Assembly: GCA_041940425.1 (NCBI GenBank)
Contig: JBGTSF010000013.1
Span: 12,817 to 76,816, forward strand
DNA: 64,000 nucleotides
Direction: 5' to 3'
Origin: DATHTS01 sp041940425
Lineage (GTDB): Bacteria > Acidobacteriota > Blastocatellia > Pyrinomonadales > Pyrinomonadaceae
Shown here: one piece after another, positions 24,877 to 33,710 of the stretch
How the letters are laid out: every line of letters starts with the position of its first letter
Numbering within the stretch: the stretch's first letter is position 1
Translations under genes and position numbers: made by a program
Notes under the pieces: generated by a model
What the model was told of the DNA's origin: nothing
The model's input: only the letters and a program-made list of their open reading frames with translations
The model's database searches: none

Positions 24877-27800
24877 ATGAAAGCAATTTCTTCAAAATTT
24901 TCCGCCGTTTTCGAAAAGTGTTTTTTAGCGGCGGTCATTGTGTTTTTGAGCGTCAGCGCGGCACTTGCGCAGGCACAGTCAAGCACCGCCGATCTGAGCG
25001 GCACGGTTGCCGATCCGAGCGGCGCGGTCGTGCCGGGCGCGACCGTTACGGCGAAAAATATCGCCACCGGAGCTGTGCGCACCGTCACGGCTAACGATTC
25101 CGGCGTTTATCAATTTATCGGTCTGCCGCCGGGCGATTACGAGATCACGGCGGAAGCCGCGACATTCAAAAAGACGGTCATTTCGCCCGTCAAATTAACC
25201 GTCGGGCAGAGCGCGGAACTCGCTATCGCGCTGGAGATCGGCGGCGATGACGTGATCGTTACCGTTTCGGGCGATGATGTCCAATTGGTCGAAACGGCGC
25301 GGACTTCGGTTGCCAACACGATTGACGAAGAACGCATTGACAACCTGCCGATCAATGAGCGCAGCGCGACCGGTTTCGCGCTGACCATCTCGACCGTCGG
25401 GCGCGACAACGGTCGCCCGATCGGTCCCGCGCCGACTTCCGGTTTGAACATCGGCGGACAGCGCGGACGTTCGACACAGGTCAACGTGGACGGCGTGGAT
25501 TTTACCGACAATTCGGTCAACGCGGCGCGTTCGACCGTCGGGCAGGAAGCCGTTCAGGAATACCAGATCGTAACTAATTCTTATCTTCCCGAATTCGGAC
25601 GCGCGACGGGCGGTGTGGTCAACGTCGTTACCAAACGCGGAACGAACGATCTGCGCGGAAACATCTTCGGATTTTTGCGCGACAAGGAAATACAGGCTCG
25701 TCCGCCGTTCGCGCCGACTTCGGAAAAACCGGCGTTTACCAGAGCGCAATACGGCATCACGCTCGGCGGTCCGCTGGTCAGAGACCGGACGTTTTTCTTC
25801 GGCGCGTTCGAAGGTCGTCAACGCCGCGAATCGGGCTTTTTTACGACCAACGTTTCGCAGGGCTTAACACAGTCAATCACGCTCGGCGCGCCGATCTTGC
25901 CGTTTACGCAAACCTTTAACGGTTTGACTCCGGCACAGGCGCAATATGCTCAGGGACTGCTTGCCACCGGAAACGCGCAGTTGATCACGGCGGCGGTCAA
26001 TTATCTCTATCTGGCTTCGAGCGGAAGCAACACGGCTCTGACCGGAATTAATCCGCTTCGCAGTGCGGGCGGAGCGATTCCCGCCGGTCAGATCGTCGGT
26101 TCGCGGTTTTTCCTTTCCGGCGCGCCCGTGCCGCTCGGCACGACCGGCACGGACGGTCAGCCGATCGCCTTTCGACCGCTCCTGAATTTGCAGGACGTTT
26201 TCCCGGTCAGAGAAGAAACGCATTATTTTTCGATTCGCGGAGACCACAGCATTAATTCGTCTAATCAATTGACGATGCGCTTCGGCTACAATCCGAGTTT
26301 TCTAACCGGGATTCAGGTCGAATCGCAAAACCAGTCGCTCGGACAGAACGATTTTTCGCGCACGGGCATCGCGGACACGAAGGATTATTCGCTGTCGGTC
26401 GGCTTGAATACGACCATCGGGACTTCCGCTTTGAACGAATTCAAGGCGAGCTACGGCAGACGCGACACCATTTTCCGTTCGCAGAACGGCGAAGCGGTCG
26501 CCTACAATATTACCGATACGGCGTTTATCGGGCGCGAACTTTTCTCGCCGGTTGACCGCACGGAAAACCGTTTTCAGGTCGCCGATAATTTCAACTACGT
26601 CTGGGGAAATCATACGATCAAATTCGGCGGCGATTTTAACTACATCAAAATTCCGTCGGCGTTGTTCGAACTGAACTTTGCCGGACTTTTCAATTTCGGT
26701 GAATTTTCCGCGCTCAATCTGGCGGCGTTTCCGACCATCCCGGGCGGAATCGCGCCTCCGGCGTTCACGCCCGTTCAGTCTTACGGACTCGGCTTGCCGT
26801 CGCTTTATATCCAGGGTTTCGGAAATCCGATCAGCCAGATCAAAAATATTCCGCTCGCCTTTTTCGTTCAGGATACGTGGAAGATTCACCCGCGTCTGAC
26901 GGTCAATTACGGCGTGCGCTACGATGTCGAATTGACCGAAACCATCGCGCCGACGCCGTTTACCGACCCGCTGACGCGAATCAGCCTTTCGCAGAACGAT
27001 CTGCTCGCGGCGCAGGATGCGGTCGGCGTTCAGCAGGGATTTCCGCGCGACACGAACAATTTCGCTCCGCGGCTGGCTGCCGCCTGGGATATTTTCGGAA
27101 ACGGCAGAACGGTCGTTCGCGGCGCGATCGGGATGTTCTACGATCACCCGCTTCTGGCGGTCGCCTTTAACTCCGATATTGCCGACGCCGCCCAGCAGCA
27201 GCAGGCGGTTTTGACGGCGGGAAGCCCGTCGCCGACTTCGCTTCTGAACGCGGCGCAGGTCTTTCAGGGAACGGTCTGCCCGCCGATGGGCGGAAATCCG
27301 GTCTGCCCGGCGGGCGTGTTCACGCCCGGTGTCGCGGCGACGGCGCAATATCAATTCGGCAGACAGCGTTTTAACGACCAGACGTTTCCCGGTTTCGGTC
27401 CGGTTCTGCCGTTCGTTCTGCCGGTTGCCAAAGATTTCCAATACGCCTACGCGATTCAAGGCAATGCGGCGATCGAACAGCGTCTGACAAAAGATATGTC
27501 GCTGTCGGTTTCGTATATCACCGTCAATGCCAGACATCTTCCGCATCCGACGGATCTGAACACGCCGAACACGACCTTGCAGATTCAAAACTTTCAGCGG
27601 CTTGCCGGACGCTTGCCGATCAGCACGACCGAAGCGGTCGCGCTTTCGATCCCGACCTCCGGCGCGGCTTGTCCGGGCGGCGTTCCCCTGCAGTGCTTTA
27701 CCGTGACGACTCCGGCGAACGTTCCCGTTCCGTATCCGAACGCGGGACAAACCTACGCGATCATTATTCCCGGAATGATCGCCGCGCCGCTGACGAATCT

Positions 27801-28740
27801 CGGAAGCCGCGTCATCAATCCGGGCATCGCCAATTTCTTCCGTCCGAATGCGCCGAACTATTTTCTGGCGCAGGCTCTTTCGGGCGGTCTGGTAACGAAA
27901 GCGGTTTTAGATTCGCAGCTGGCGGGAACTTTGAGAACGCCGGGCGTTCTGACGCCGTTCGGCGCGGTCAACGCGCAGGTCTCTGACGGCAATTCGAGCT
28001 ACAACGCGATGAACGTCGAACTCAAACGCCGGTTTGCCAATAACTTTACGTTTTTGGCGACTTATACCTGGTCGCATTCGATTGACTATTCGAGCGATTT
28101 GCAGACGCTTCTGATCGCGCAGGACGTCAACCGTTTCTATCTGGAAAAAGCCGATTCGCTCTTTGACCAGCGGCATCGGTTCGTGTTCAGCGGCGTTCTT
28201 TCTTCGCCGCAGGGCTGGCGCAAAGCCGACAGTTGGGGCAAGAAGTTTCTTGCCGATTTCACGGTCGCGCCGATCGTCGAAATCTCTTCGGGTCGCCCGT
28301 TCAATATCCTGACGAATATTGATACGAACAACGACCAGTCAACACAGACCGACCGACCGGACGTTTTGCCGGACGGAACGTTGTGTCCGTCAAACGATCC
28401 GACGATTGCGCCCGGACAGCCCTGTTCGCTTTACGATTTCGACGATAACGGGAATATCATTTTCGGAGTCGGAAGTCTGGGACGCAACCGCGGAATCACG
28501 CACCCGTATGCGACGTTCGATCTTCGTCTGACGCGCTCGTTCTATTTCAGCGAACGGGTCAAAGTTGACTTGATCGCCGAAGGCTTCAACCTTTTCAACC
28601 GCTTTAACGAAGCGTCAGCCGCGCCGTTTTTCCGGGCGGTCAACGAATTCGGCGAACGCGAGGGCGGTAAATACTACAGCCGCCCGACCGCCGCCTACGA
28701 TCAGCGTCAATTCCAGCTCGGTTTGAAAATTCATTTCTAA
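24877..28740 (+). CDS. Oar-like TonB-dependent outer-membrane receptor
   Basis: 1287 aa with a signal peptide (about 1-32, ending ALAQ). An N-terminal carboxypeptidase-regulatory domain (about 35-115, LSGTVADPSGAVVPGATVT) is followed by a plug-like region (about 125-260, with a plug-type GGQRGRSTQVNVDG segment) and a long barrel ending in the aromatic LGLKIHF typical of outer-membrane proteins. No TonB box is obvious. This Oar-like class is greatly expanded in Acidobacteria and probably imports large nutrients or polymers. An AGGAGAA site precedes the ATG, and a strong terminator follows. Confidence 0.92.
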   Translation: MKAISSKFSAVFEKCFLAAVIVFLSVSAALAQAQSSTADLSGTVADPSGAVVPGATVTAKNIATGAVRTVTANDSGVYQFIGLPPGDYEITAEAATFKKTVISPVKLTVGQSAELAIALEIGGDDVIVTVSGDDVQLVETARTSVANTIDEERIDNLPINERSATGFALTISTVGRDNGRPIGPAPTSGLNIGGQRGRSTQVNVDGVDFTDNSVNAARSTVGQEAVQEYQIVTNSYLPEFGRATGGVVNVVTKRGTNDLRGNIFGFLRDKEIQARPPFAPTSEKPAFTRAQYGITLGGPLVRDRTFFFGAFEGRQRRESGFFTTNVSQGLTQSITLGAPILPFTQTFNGLTPAQAQYAQGLLATGNAQLITAAVNYLYLASSGSNTALTGINPLRSAGGAIPAGQIVGSRFFLSGAPVPLGTTGTDGQPIAFRPLLNLQDVFPVREETHYFSIRGDHSINSSNQLTMRFGYNPSFLTGIQVESQNQSLGQNDFSRTGIADTKDYSLSVGLNTTIGTSALNEFKASYGRRDTIFRSQNGEAVAYNITDTAFIGRELFSPVDRTENRFQVADNFNYVWGNHTIKFGGDFNYIKIPSALFELNFAGLFNFGEFSALNLAAFPTIPGGIAPPAFTPVQSYGLGLPSLYIQGFGNPISQIKNIPLAFFVQDTWKIHPRLTVNYGVRYDVELTETIAPTPFTDPLTRISLSQNDLLAAQDAVGVQQGFPRDTNNFAPRLAAAWDIFGNGRTVVRGAIGMFYDHPLLAVAFNSDIADAAQQQQAVLTAGSPSPTSLLNAAQVFQGTVCPPMGGNPVCPAGVFTPGVAATAQYQFGRQRFNDQTFPGFGPVLPFVLPVAKDFQYAYAIQGNAAIEQRLTKDMSLSVSYITVNARHLPHPTDLNTPNTTLQIQNFQRLAGRLPISTTEAVALSIPTSGAACPGGVPLQCFTVTTPANVPVPYPNAGQTYAIIIPGMIAAPLTNLGSRVINPGIANFFRPNAPNYFLAQALSGGLVTKAVLDSQLAGTLRTPGVLTPFGAVNAQVSDGNSSYNAMNVELKRRFANNFTFLATYTWSHSIDYSSDLQTLLIAQDVNRFYLEKADSLFDQRHRFVFSGVLSSPQGWRKADSWGKKFLADFTVAPIVEISSGRPFNILTNIDTNNDQSTQTDRPDVLPDGTLCPSNDPTIAPGQPCSLYDFDDNGNIIFGVGSLGRNRGITHPYATFDLRLTRSFYFSERVKVDLIAEGFNLFNRFNEASAAPFFRAVNEFGEREGGKYYSRPTAAYDQRQFQLGLKIHF

Positions 28741-28763
28741 ATTCAAGAACCGGGAAAAACGGA

Positions 28764-28801
28764 AACGGCTGCATAGCTTCGGCTATTCAGCCGTTTTTTT
28801 G
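28764..28801 (+). terminator. Rho-independent terminator of the TonB receptor gene
   Basis: Long stem from AACGGCTG and ATAGC pairing with GCTAT and CAGCCGTT around a TTCG loop, then seven T residues. It sits 24 nt after the stop codon. Confidence 0.9.
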
Positions 28802-28815
28802 TTATTTTTAAATCA

Positions 28816-29754
28816 TTGGAAGAATTTACCCGAAAATTAAAAGCAAAAGCCATCGAGGTCGGTTTTCACAAGATTGGAATCGTTCGTGCGGCAGAACTAA
28901 ATGTTGAAGGCGAACATCTGAGAGAATGGCTCGAAAAAGATTTTCACGGCGAGATGCGCTGGATGGAGCGCGAGCCGGAAAAGCGGAGCGATCCGCGCAT
29001 TCTTTTTCCCGGCGCGAAAACGGTCGTCGTCGCCGCGCTTAATTACTACACGCCGCATGAACACGAGGAAAACGCAGAAAAGGGAAAAGTTTCGCGCTAT
29101 GCGTGGGGCGACGATTATCACGATGTCGTGAAAGAAAAACTGCATTTGCTGTTCGATTGGATCAAGACGGAAAAGCCCGAAGCCGAAGGCAAACTCTGCG
29201 TTGACACCGCGCCGATTATGGACAAGGCGTGGGCGGTTCGCGCCGGGATCGGCTGGCTCGGCAAGCATTCGAACGTGATAACGAAAGAATACGGCTCGTG
29301 GATCTTTATCGGCGAGATTCTTTTAAATTTCGAACTCGAATACGACACGGAAATCATTACGGATCACTGCGGCACTTGCACGGCTTGTCTCGATGCTTGT
29401 CCGACGGGTGCGATCGTCGCGCCGTATATAGTTGACTCGAACCGCTGTTTGTCTTACGCTACAATCGAACTGCGTTCGCCCGAACTTCCCGCAGAGATAA
29501 CCGAAAATCTGAACGGCTGGCTTTACGGCTGTGATATTTGTCAGGACGTTTGCCCGTGGAACCGTTTTGAAAAACCGACCGGCGAAGCGCGTTTCGAACC
29601 GCGCGAGGGAAATGTAACGGCTGATCTGGAAGAGATTTTAAATCTCACGCCGGAAACATACGCGGCGCGTTTTCGCCGCAGCGCGATGAAGCGGACGAAA
29701 CTCGGCGGCTTGCGGCGCAATGCGAACGCGCTTCAAAAGAACAACAAAAATTAA
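28816..29754 (+). CDS. queG: Epoxyqueuosine reductase QueG
   Basis: 312 aa, normal for QueG, the cobalamin- and Fe-S-dependent enzyme making the last step of tRNA queuosine. Two 4Fe-4S clusters are visible: Cys185, 188, 191, 195 (CGTCTACLDACP) and Cys239, 242, 246 (CDICQDVCPW). N-terminal motifs include GFHKIGIVRA and VDTAPIMDKAWAVRAGIGWLGKH. The start is TTG at 28816, 15 nt after the upstream terminator, with no good Shine-Dalgarno. Confidence 0.93.
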   Translation: MEEFTRKLKAKAIEVGFHKIGIVRAAELNVEGEHLREWLEKDFHGEMRWMEREPEKRSDPRILFPGAKTVVVAALNYYTPHEHEENAEKGKVSRYAWGDDYHDVVKEKLHLLFDWIKTEKPEAEGKLCVDTAPIMDKAWAVRAGIGWLGKHSNVITKEYGSWIFIGEILLNFELEYDTEIITDHCGTCTACLDACPTGAIVAPYIVDSNRCLSYATIELRSPELPAEITENLNGWLYGCDICQDVCPWNRFEKPTGEARFEPREGNVTADLEEILNLTPETYAARFRRSAMKRTKLGGLRRNANALQKNNKN

Positions 29755-29770
29755 AATATTAAAAGGTGAG

Positions 29771-30805
29771 ATGATGACAAATTTTTATCGAAATTTATTG
29801 ATCGTAATTGCCGTTTTCGGTTTTTTGACGTTTGCTCTGACGGGCGAAAGAGCGGACGCGCAGACGAAAACGCCGACACCGAAACCTCCGCCGAAAACAG
29901 TTTCGGCAACAGTCAAGCCGACACCGAAACCCGCGCCGAAAAAACAGGTCATCGTCAATGTTACGGCGGCGCGTGTGAGAAGCGACAAGCATCTGCAATC
30001 CGACACTCTCGAATACGCCGACATCGGCACGGTCTTTACCGTTACGGAAGAAACAGCCGAATGGTCGAAAGTCAAACTTTCCGGCGAGCGTGAAGGCTGG
30101 ATTTCGAAAACGATCACCGAAAATTTTTCGGCGGCAAATAAAAGGAAAATTTATGAATCAATCGCCGACAAATATCTCGCGCGGAAAAATCTCGATTTTT
30201 TAACGGCGGCAAACACTTATTATTTTCTGAAAAAAGCGGGCGATGAAACCGCTTCGGCGGAACTCGAACTTAAATCCTACAAAATGCTCGAAAAGGTTTT
30301 ACAGCTTATTCCATTCGACAATTTAAACGACAGTCCGTATAAAAATTTCACGGATAAAAACGATAATGAGATCGTTTACAGCGAACCCGCCGGACAGTGG
30401 ATCGTCAACGCGAACCGGCTTTGGCAGCTTCATGCGAAAAACAAGAACAAACCCATCGGCGAAGAAATTGCCTGGCAAGCCGCGCAGACCTCGCTTCCCG
30501 GCGAATGCGAAGGTTACATCAATTGCCACATATATGTTCTGCGCGTAACCGACGGCGAATATCTGAATTTTTACCCGTCCGGCAAGTACAGCCGCGAAGC
30601 TCTTTTGAATATCACGAATTTTCTCGAACCGATCAACCAGGACTCGGCGCAAAAAACCGTCTATGACGGACCTTACGACATTTCCGACCGCGCCGAACTG
30701 AATAAGCATCTGGCGGAACTGCGGACGATCGTTTCCAAAACGCCGTATATCGAAAAGCAAAAAACGATCAGCCAGATAAACAGAATCGCCGAAGCGTTCA
30801 GGTAA
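29771..30805 (+). CDS. Secreted SH3-domain protein
   Basis: 344 aa from the ATG at 29771 (AAAAGGTGAG upstream; a second ATG follows directly). A signal peptide precedes a Pro/Thr/Lys-rich linker and a bacterial SH3 domain (about 53-105, ending in EREGWISKTI), then a helical domain of unknown type. Likely a periplasmic, possibly peptidoglycan-binding, protein. Its start lies 17 nt after the queG stop codon. Confidence 0.7.
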   Translation: MMTNFYRNLLIVIAVFGFLTFALTGERADAQTKTPTPKPPPKTVSATVKPTPKPAPKKQVIVNVTAARVRSDKHLQSDTLEYADIGTVFTVTEETAEWSKVKLSGEREGWISKTITENFSAANKRKIYESIADKYLARKNLDFLTAANTYYFLKKAGDETASAELELKSYKMLEKVLQLIPFDNLNDSPYKNFTDKNDNEIVYSEPAGQWIVNANRLWQLHAKNKNKPIGEEIAWQAAQTSLPGECEGYINCHIYVLRVTDGEYLNFYPSGKYSREALLNITNFLEPINQDSAQKTVYDGPYDISDRAELNKHLAELRTIVSKTPYIEKQKTISQINRIAEAFR

Positions 30806-30812
30806 AAAAACT

Positions 30813-30902
30813 GTAGGCAGTAGGCAGCGGCGGTAGGCAGCGCATACGCTTTGCAAAGTGTGCAGATCGGTTTGCAAAGCGTGCAGGTCGGTTTGCAGAG
30901 CG
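30813..30902. repeat. TAGGCAG array followed by 21-bp tandem repeat
   Basis: 30813-30842 has four TAGGCAG-type words without a facing partner. 30850-30870 and 30871-30891 are two copies of a 21-bp unit (differing at two positions) and 30892-30902 is a partial third. The 21-bp period equals three 7-bp words. Confidence 0.85.
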
Positions 30903-30976
30903 AAATTGAATTGTTTTCAAAGCTTAAATTAAGGCGGGCTTTGTCTTTTATCTCTAAAAAATCCTAAAATTAAAGA

Positions 30977-32071
30977 GTGCTGAAAGATTCATACGGCAGA
31001 CAAATCCGGGATTTACGCGTCAGCCTGACCGACCGCTGTAATTTCCGCTGTTTTTACTGTCTGCCGAACGGCGAACCGCCGCTCGCGCGAAAAGACACGA
31101 TCCTCACTTTTGAAGAAATCGAACGAATCAGCGAGATTTTCGTCTCCTTGGGAATCGAAAAGATCAGACTTACGGGGGGCGAACCGATGCTTCGCCGGAA
31201 CATCGAGATTTTGATCAAAAAACTTGCAAAACTCAAAGTCCAAAGTCCAAAGTCCAAAGTCCAAAGTCCGTCCGAATCTGTAATTTCTAATTTGAAATTT
31301 GAAATTTTAGAAAAAGAAAATCCGCAATCCGCAATCCGCAATCCGCAATTGAAAGATTTGGCTCTGACGACCAACGGTTTTTCGATTGCGGAAAAAGCCG
31401 GAATCCTGAAACAGAAAGGTTTGGACCGCATCACTATTTCGCTCGATTCTCTGAAGAGAGAAAATTTTCAGAAAATTACGGGCGTTGATAAATTGCAGGA
31501 AGTTTTGGATGCCATCGAATCGGCGCAAAAGGCGGGACTGACGCCCGTAAAAATAAACGCCGTCATCGTGCGCGGCTGGAATGACGATGAGATCACGGAT
31601 TTCGCCCGCTTCGCGCGTGAACAAAACGTCTCGATGCGCTTTATCGAATTTATGCCGCTCGATTCCGGTCACGATTGGAGCCGGGAGCAGGTCGTCGCGG
31701 GCAGGGAAATTTTCGAGAAAATAAACAAAGTTTTTCCGCTTCGTCTAAAACAAAAAACGCGCGGCGCGGAAACGGCTTGGAAATACGCCTTTGCCGACGG
31801 CGCGGCGGGCGAGATCGGCATCATCGCGCCCGTCACGGAAATGTTCTGCGGCGCGTGTTCAAGGATTCGTCTGACGGCTGACGGGCAGATTCGCACCTGT
31901 CTGTTTTCCGTTAAAGAACATAATCTGCGCGATTGTTTGAGAAGCGGCGCGAACCGCGCCGAGATCGTTCGATTTATCGAATCGGCAGTAAAGCAGAAAG
32001 AGCCGCATCATTTTATCAACGACAAAAATTTCGCGCCCGCCTCGCGTTCGATGAGCTTTATCGGCGGTTAA
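30977..32071 (+). CDS. moaA: GTP 3',8-cyclase MoaA with in-frame repeat insertion
   Basis: 364 aa radical-SAM enzyme of molybdenum-cofactor synthesis. The radical-SAM cluster is Cys21, 25, 28 (CNFRCFYC). The C-terminal 4Fe-4S cluster is Cys291, 294 and 308. The SAM-binding TGGEP motif and LALTTNG block are present. Usual length is about 325-335; the extra ~38 residues (about 86-125) lie between IKKLAKL and KDLALTTNG and are encoded by three unrelated 7-bp arrays. The C terminus lacks the common GG end of MoaA, although it ends FIGG. Start is GTG. mtnB follows 4 nt later. Confidence 0.93.
   Translation: MLKDSYGRQIRDLRVSLTDRCNFRCFYCLPNGEPPLARKDTILTFEEIERISEIFVSLGIEKIRLTGGEPMLRRNIEILIKKLAKLKVQSPKSKVQSPSESVISNLKFEILEKENPQSAIRNPQLKDLALTTNGFSIAEKAGILKQKGLDRITISLDSLKRENFQKITGVDKLQEVLDAIESAQKAGLTPVKINAVIVRGWNDDEITDFARFAREQNVSMRFIEFMPLDSGHDWSREQVVAGREIFEKINKVFPLRLKQKTRGAETAWKYAFADGAAGEIGIIAPVTEMFCGACSRIRLTADGQIRTCLFSVKEHNLRDCLRSGANRAEIVRFIESAVKQKEPHHFINDKNFAPASRSMSFIGG
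31235..31350. repeat. Three in-frame heptamer arrays inside moaA
   Basis: AAAGTCC x5 (31235-31269), a GAAATTT-type array of about three words (31288-31308) and AATCCGC x4 (31319-31346). All are direct repeats without a facing arm and keep the moaA frame open. They encode a hydrophilic Lys/Ser/Gln/Asn-rich loop. Confidence 0.9.
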
Positions 32072-32075
32072 GGAA

Positions 32076-32714
32076 ATGAAAAAATTCAAGGAACTATGCG
32101 AAGACCTTTCGGTTGCCGGTTACGAATTTTACCGGCGCGGCTGGGTCCTGGGGACGAGCGGAAATTTCAGCGCGAAGGTTTCGGAAAATCCTCTGCAAAT
32201 CTGCATCACGGCGAGCGGCAACGACAAGGGCGCATTGGACGAAACGCATTTTCTCGAAATTGACGATAACGCCGACGTTATGCAGGGCTTCGGCTCGCCT
32301 TCGGCGGAGACGATGCTGCATCTGACGATCTATCGAATGATGAAAAACGTCGGTTCGATCCTGCATACGCATTCGGTTTGGGGAACGATCCTTTCGGACG
32401 TTTTTTACAAGGACGGCGCGATCGAGATCGAAGGCTACGAAATGCTCAAAGGGCTTTCGGGCGTAAAAACGCACGAACACCGCGAACTCGTCCCCGTCAT
32501 CGAAAACTCGCAGGATTACATCGCGCTCTCGCACGTCATCGAAAACGTGATTCGGGAAAATCCGGCGATTCACGGCATTTATTTAAGACGGCACGGGCTT
32601 TACACTTGGGGAAAGGATATTGCCGAAGCCAGACGGCATATTGAGATTTTCGAATTTTTGTTTGAGGTTATAGGGAGAATGCAGGAGACAGAAGACAGGA
32701 GACAGAAAGGTTGA
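32076..32714 (+). CDS. mtnB: Methylthioribulose-1-phosphate dehydratase MtnB
   Basis: 212 aa class-II aldolase-fold enzyme of the methionine salvage pathway, converting MTRu-1-P to the diketo phosphate. Zinc-site features are the HTHSVWGT motif (His pair, about residue 90) and a distal RRHGLYTWGKD motif, plus the GNFSAK substrate loop near the N terminus. The last ~10 residues (ETEDRRQKG) are encoded by the left arm of the inserted 32684-33115 element and are probably not native. The stop overlaps the next start by 4 nt. Confidence 0.9.
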   Translation: MKKFKELCEDLSVAGYEFYRRGWVLGTSGNFSAKVSENPLQICITASGNDKGALDETHFLEIDDNADVMQGFGSPSAETMLHLTIYRMMKNVGSILHTHSVWGTILSDVFYKDGAIEIEGYEMLKGLSGVKTHEHRELVPVIENSQDYIALSHVIENVIRENPAIHGIYLRRHGLYTWGKDIAEARRHIEIFEFLFEVIGRMQETEDRRQKG

Positions 32715-33115
32715 CTGCTAAAACATTTCAAGATTTGATAGTTTGGCAGAAAGCGCATCAACTTGTGTTGAACACTTATCGTTTCAGCGATAGCTTTCCG
32801 CAAAAAGAAATTTATAGTCTTACTTCTCAGCTAAGACGCGCTTCGATTTCTATTCCGGCAAATATAGCAGAAGGCTTCAAGAAAAGCGGAGATGCGGACA
32901 AAGCGAGGTTCCTGAATATTGCTCAAGGTTCTCTCGAAGAAGTTCGGTATTATTTGATCTTGGCAGAAGATTTAGGCTACGGAAGAACAGAAAATTTGAA
33001 GAGTCAACTTGATGAAGTCGGCAGACTGCTTTTCGCATACCGAAAAGCGATAATTTTAAAGTTCAAATAAATATTGCTTTCTTATTCTGTTTTCTGTCTC
33101 CTGTTTTCTGTATTC
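32684..33115. mobile_element. Second heptamer-arm element enclosing a four-helix-bundle gene
   Basis: Arms 32684-32708 and 33091-33115 are reverse complements at 22 of 25 positions and are made of GGAGACA/GAAGACA/GAAAACA words. The 432-bp unit contains one ORF (32711-33070, +). It separates mtnB from mtnD. Words, ORF orientation relative to the neighbours and protein subfamily all differ from the element at 8137, but the plan is the same. Confidence 0.7.
32711..33070 (+). CDS. Four-helix-bundle protein of the S23/IVP type (copy 2)
   Basis: 119 aa, standard size. Typical family pattern: FQDLIVWQKAHQLVLNTY at the N terminus, the LRRASISIPANIAEG turn between helices, LNIAQGSLEEVRYYLILAEDLGY in the third helix, and a basic C-terminal helix. 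The family occurs as ORFs in 23S rRNA intervening sequences and as many dispersed genomic copies; its function is unknown. The start is TTG immediately after the left arm, overlapping the mtnB stop (TTGA), which suggests translational coupling. Confidence 0.9.
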   Translation: MTAKTFQDLIVWQKAHQLVLNTYRFSDSFPQKEIYSLTSQLRRASISIPANIAEGFKKSGDADKARFLNIAQGSLEEVRYYLILAEDLGYGRTENLKSQLDEVGRLLFAYRKAIILKFK

Positions 33116-33124
33116 TTATAAACT

Positions 33125-33643
33125 ATGGCAGAAGTAATAATTCCAGATAGAAATTTAGTATTAAATAATACGGACGAAATCAAAGATCATCTTGCGTCAA
33201 TCGGCATTGATTACGAGCGTTGGGAAAACGCGAAAAATATTTCGTCCGATGCTTCCGCCGAAGAAATACTCGAAGCGTATCGGGAAGAGATCGAAAAATT
33301 AAAAGCGAAAGGCGGTTATCAAACGGCGGACGTGATAGACATCAAACCCGATACGCCGAATCTCGAACCGATGCTCGAAAAATTTCGTCCCGAACACTGG
33401 CACGACGAGGACGAGGTGCGTTTTATCGTCAAAGGCTGCGGCATTTTCCACATCGCGCCGGACGGTGGCGACGTAACGGCGGTCAAAATGACGGCGGGCG
33501 ATCTGATCCGCGTGCCGCGCGGCACACGGCATTGGTTCGATCTGGACGAAACGCGCACCGTTCGCGCGATTCGTTTGTTTCAAGACACGAGCGGTTGGAC
33601 ACCGCATTACACGGAAAGCGGACGCGAGAAAAAATATTTTTAG
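33125..33643 (+). CDS. mtnD: Acireductone dioxygenase MtnD
   Basis: 172 aa cupin enzyme of methionine salvage (acireductone to keto-methylthiobutyrate). Metal ligands are in HWHDEDEVRF (two His and a Glu, about residues 90-97) with a distal His in GTRHWFD (about 138). An N-terminal helical region precedes the cupin barrel. It follows the inserted four-helix-bundle element; its stop codon overlaps the next hairpin. Confidence 0.93.
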   Translation: MAEVIIPDRNLVLNNTDEIKDHLASIGIDYERWENAKNISSDASAEEILEAYREEIEKLKAKGGYQTADVIDIKPDTPNLEPMLEKFRPEHWHDEDEVRFIVKGCGIFHIAPDGGDVTAVKMTAGDLIRVPRGTRHWFDLDETRTVRAIRLFQDTSGWTPHYTESGREKKYF

Positions 33644-33710
33644 TGCTAAGTGCTAAGTGCTGAGTGCTGAAAGAAAAAACTTAGCACTCAGCACTTAGCA
33701 CTTAGCACTT
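33642..33710. repeat. Heptamer-array hairpin between mtnD and mtnC
   Basis: Words GTGCTAA/GTGCTGA. Arms 33642-33670 and 33682-33710 pair at 28 of 29 positions around an 11-nt A-rich loop. The mtnC ATG follows directly, with no base between, and there is no room for a ribosome-binding site outside the hairpin. Confidence 0.92.

Noticed and set aside
26302..27750. Long antisense ORF (482 aa) on the minus strand
   Set aside because: It lies fully inside the TonB receptor gene, is extremely Arg-rich and shows no domain; a codon-bias shadow.
31235..31350. CRISPR-like array
   Set aside because: Units are 7 bp, contiguous and without spacers; no cas genes in the window.
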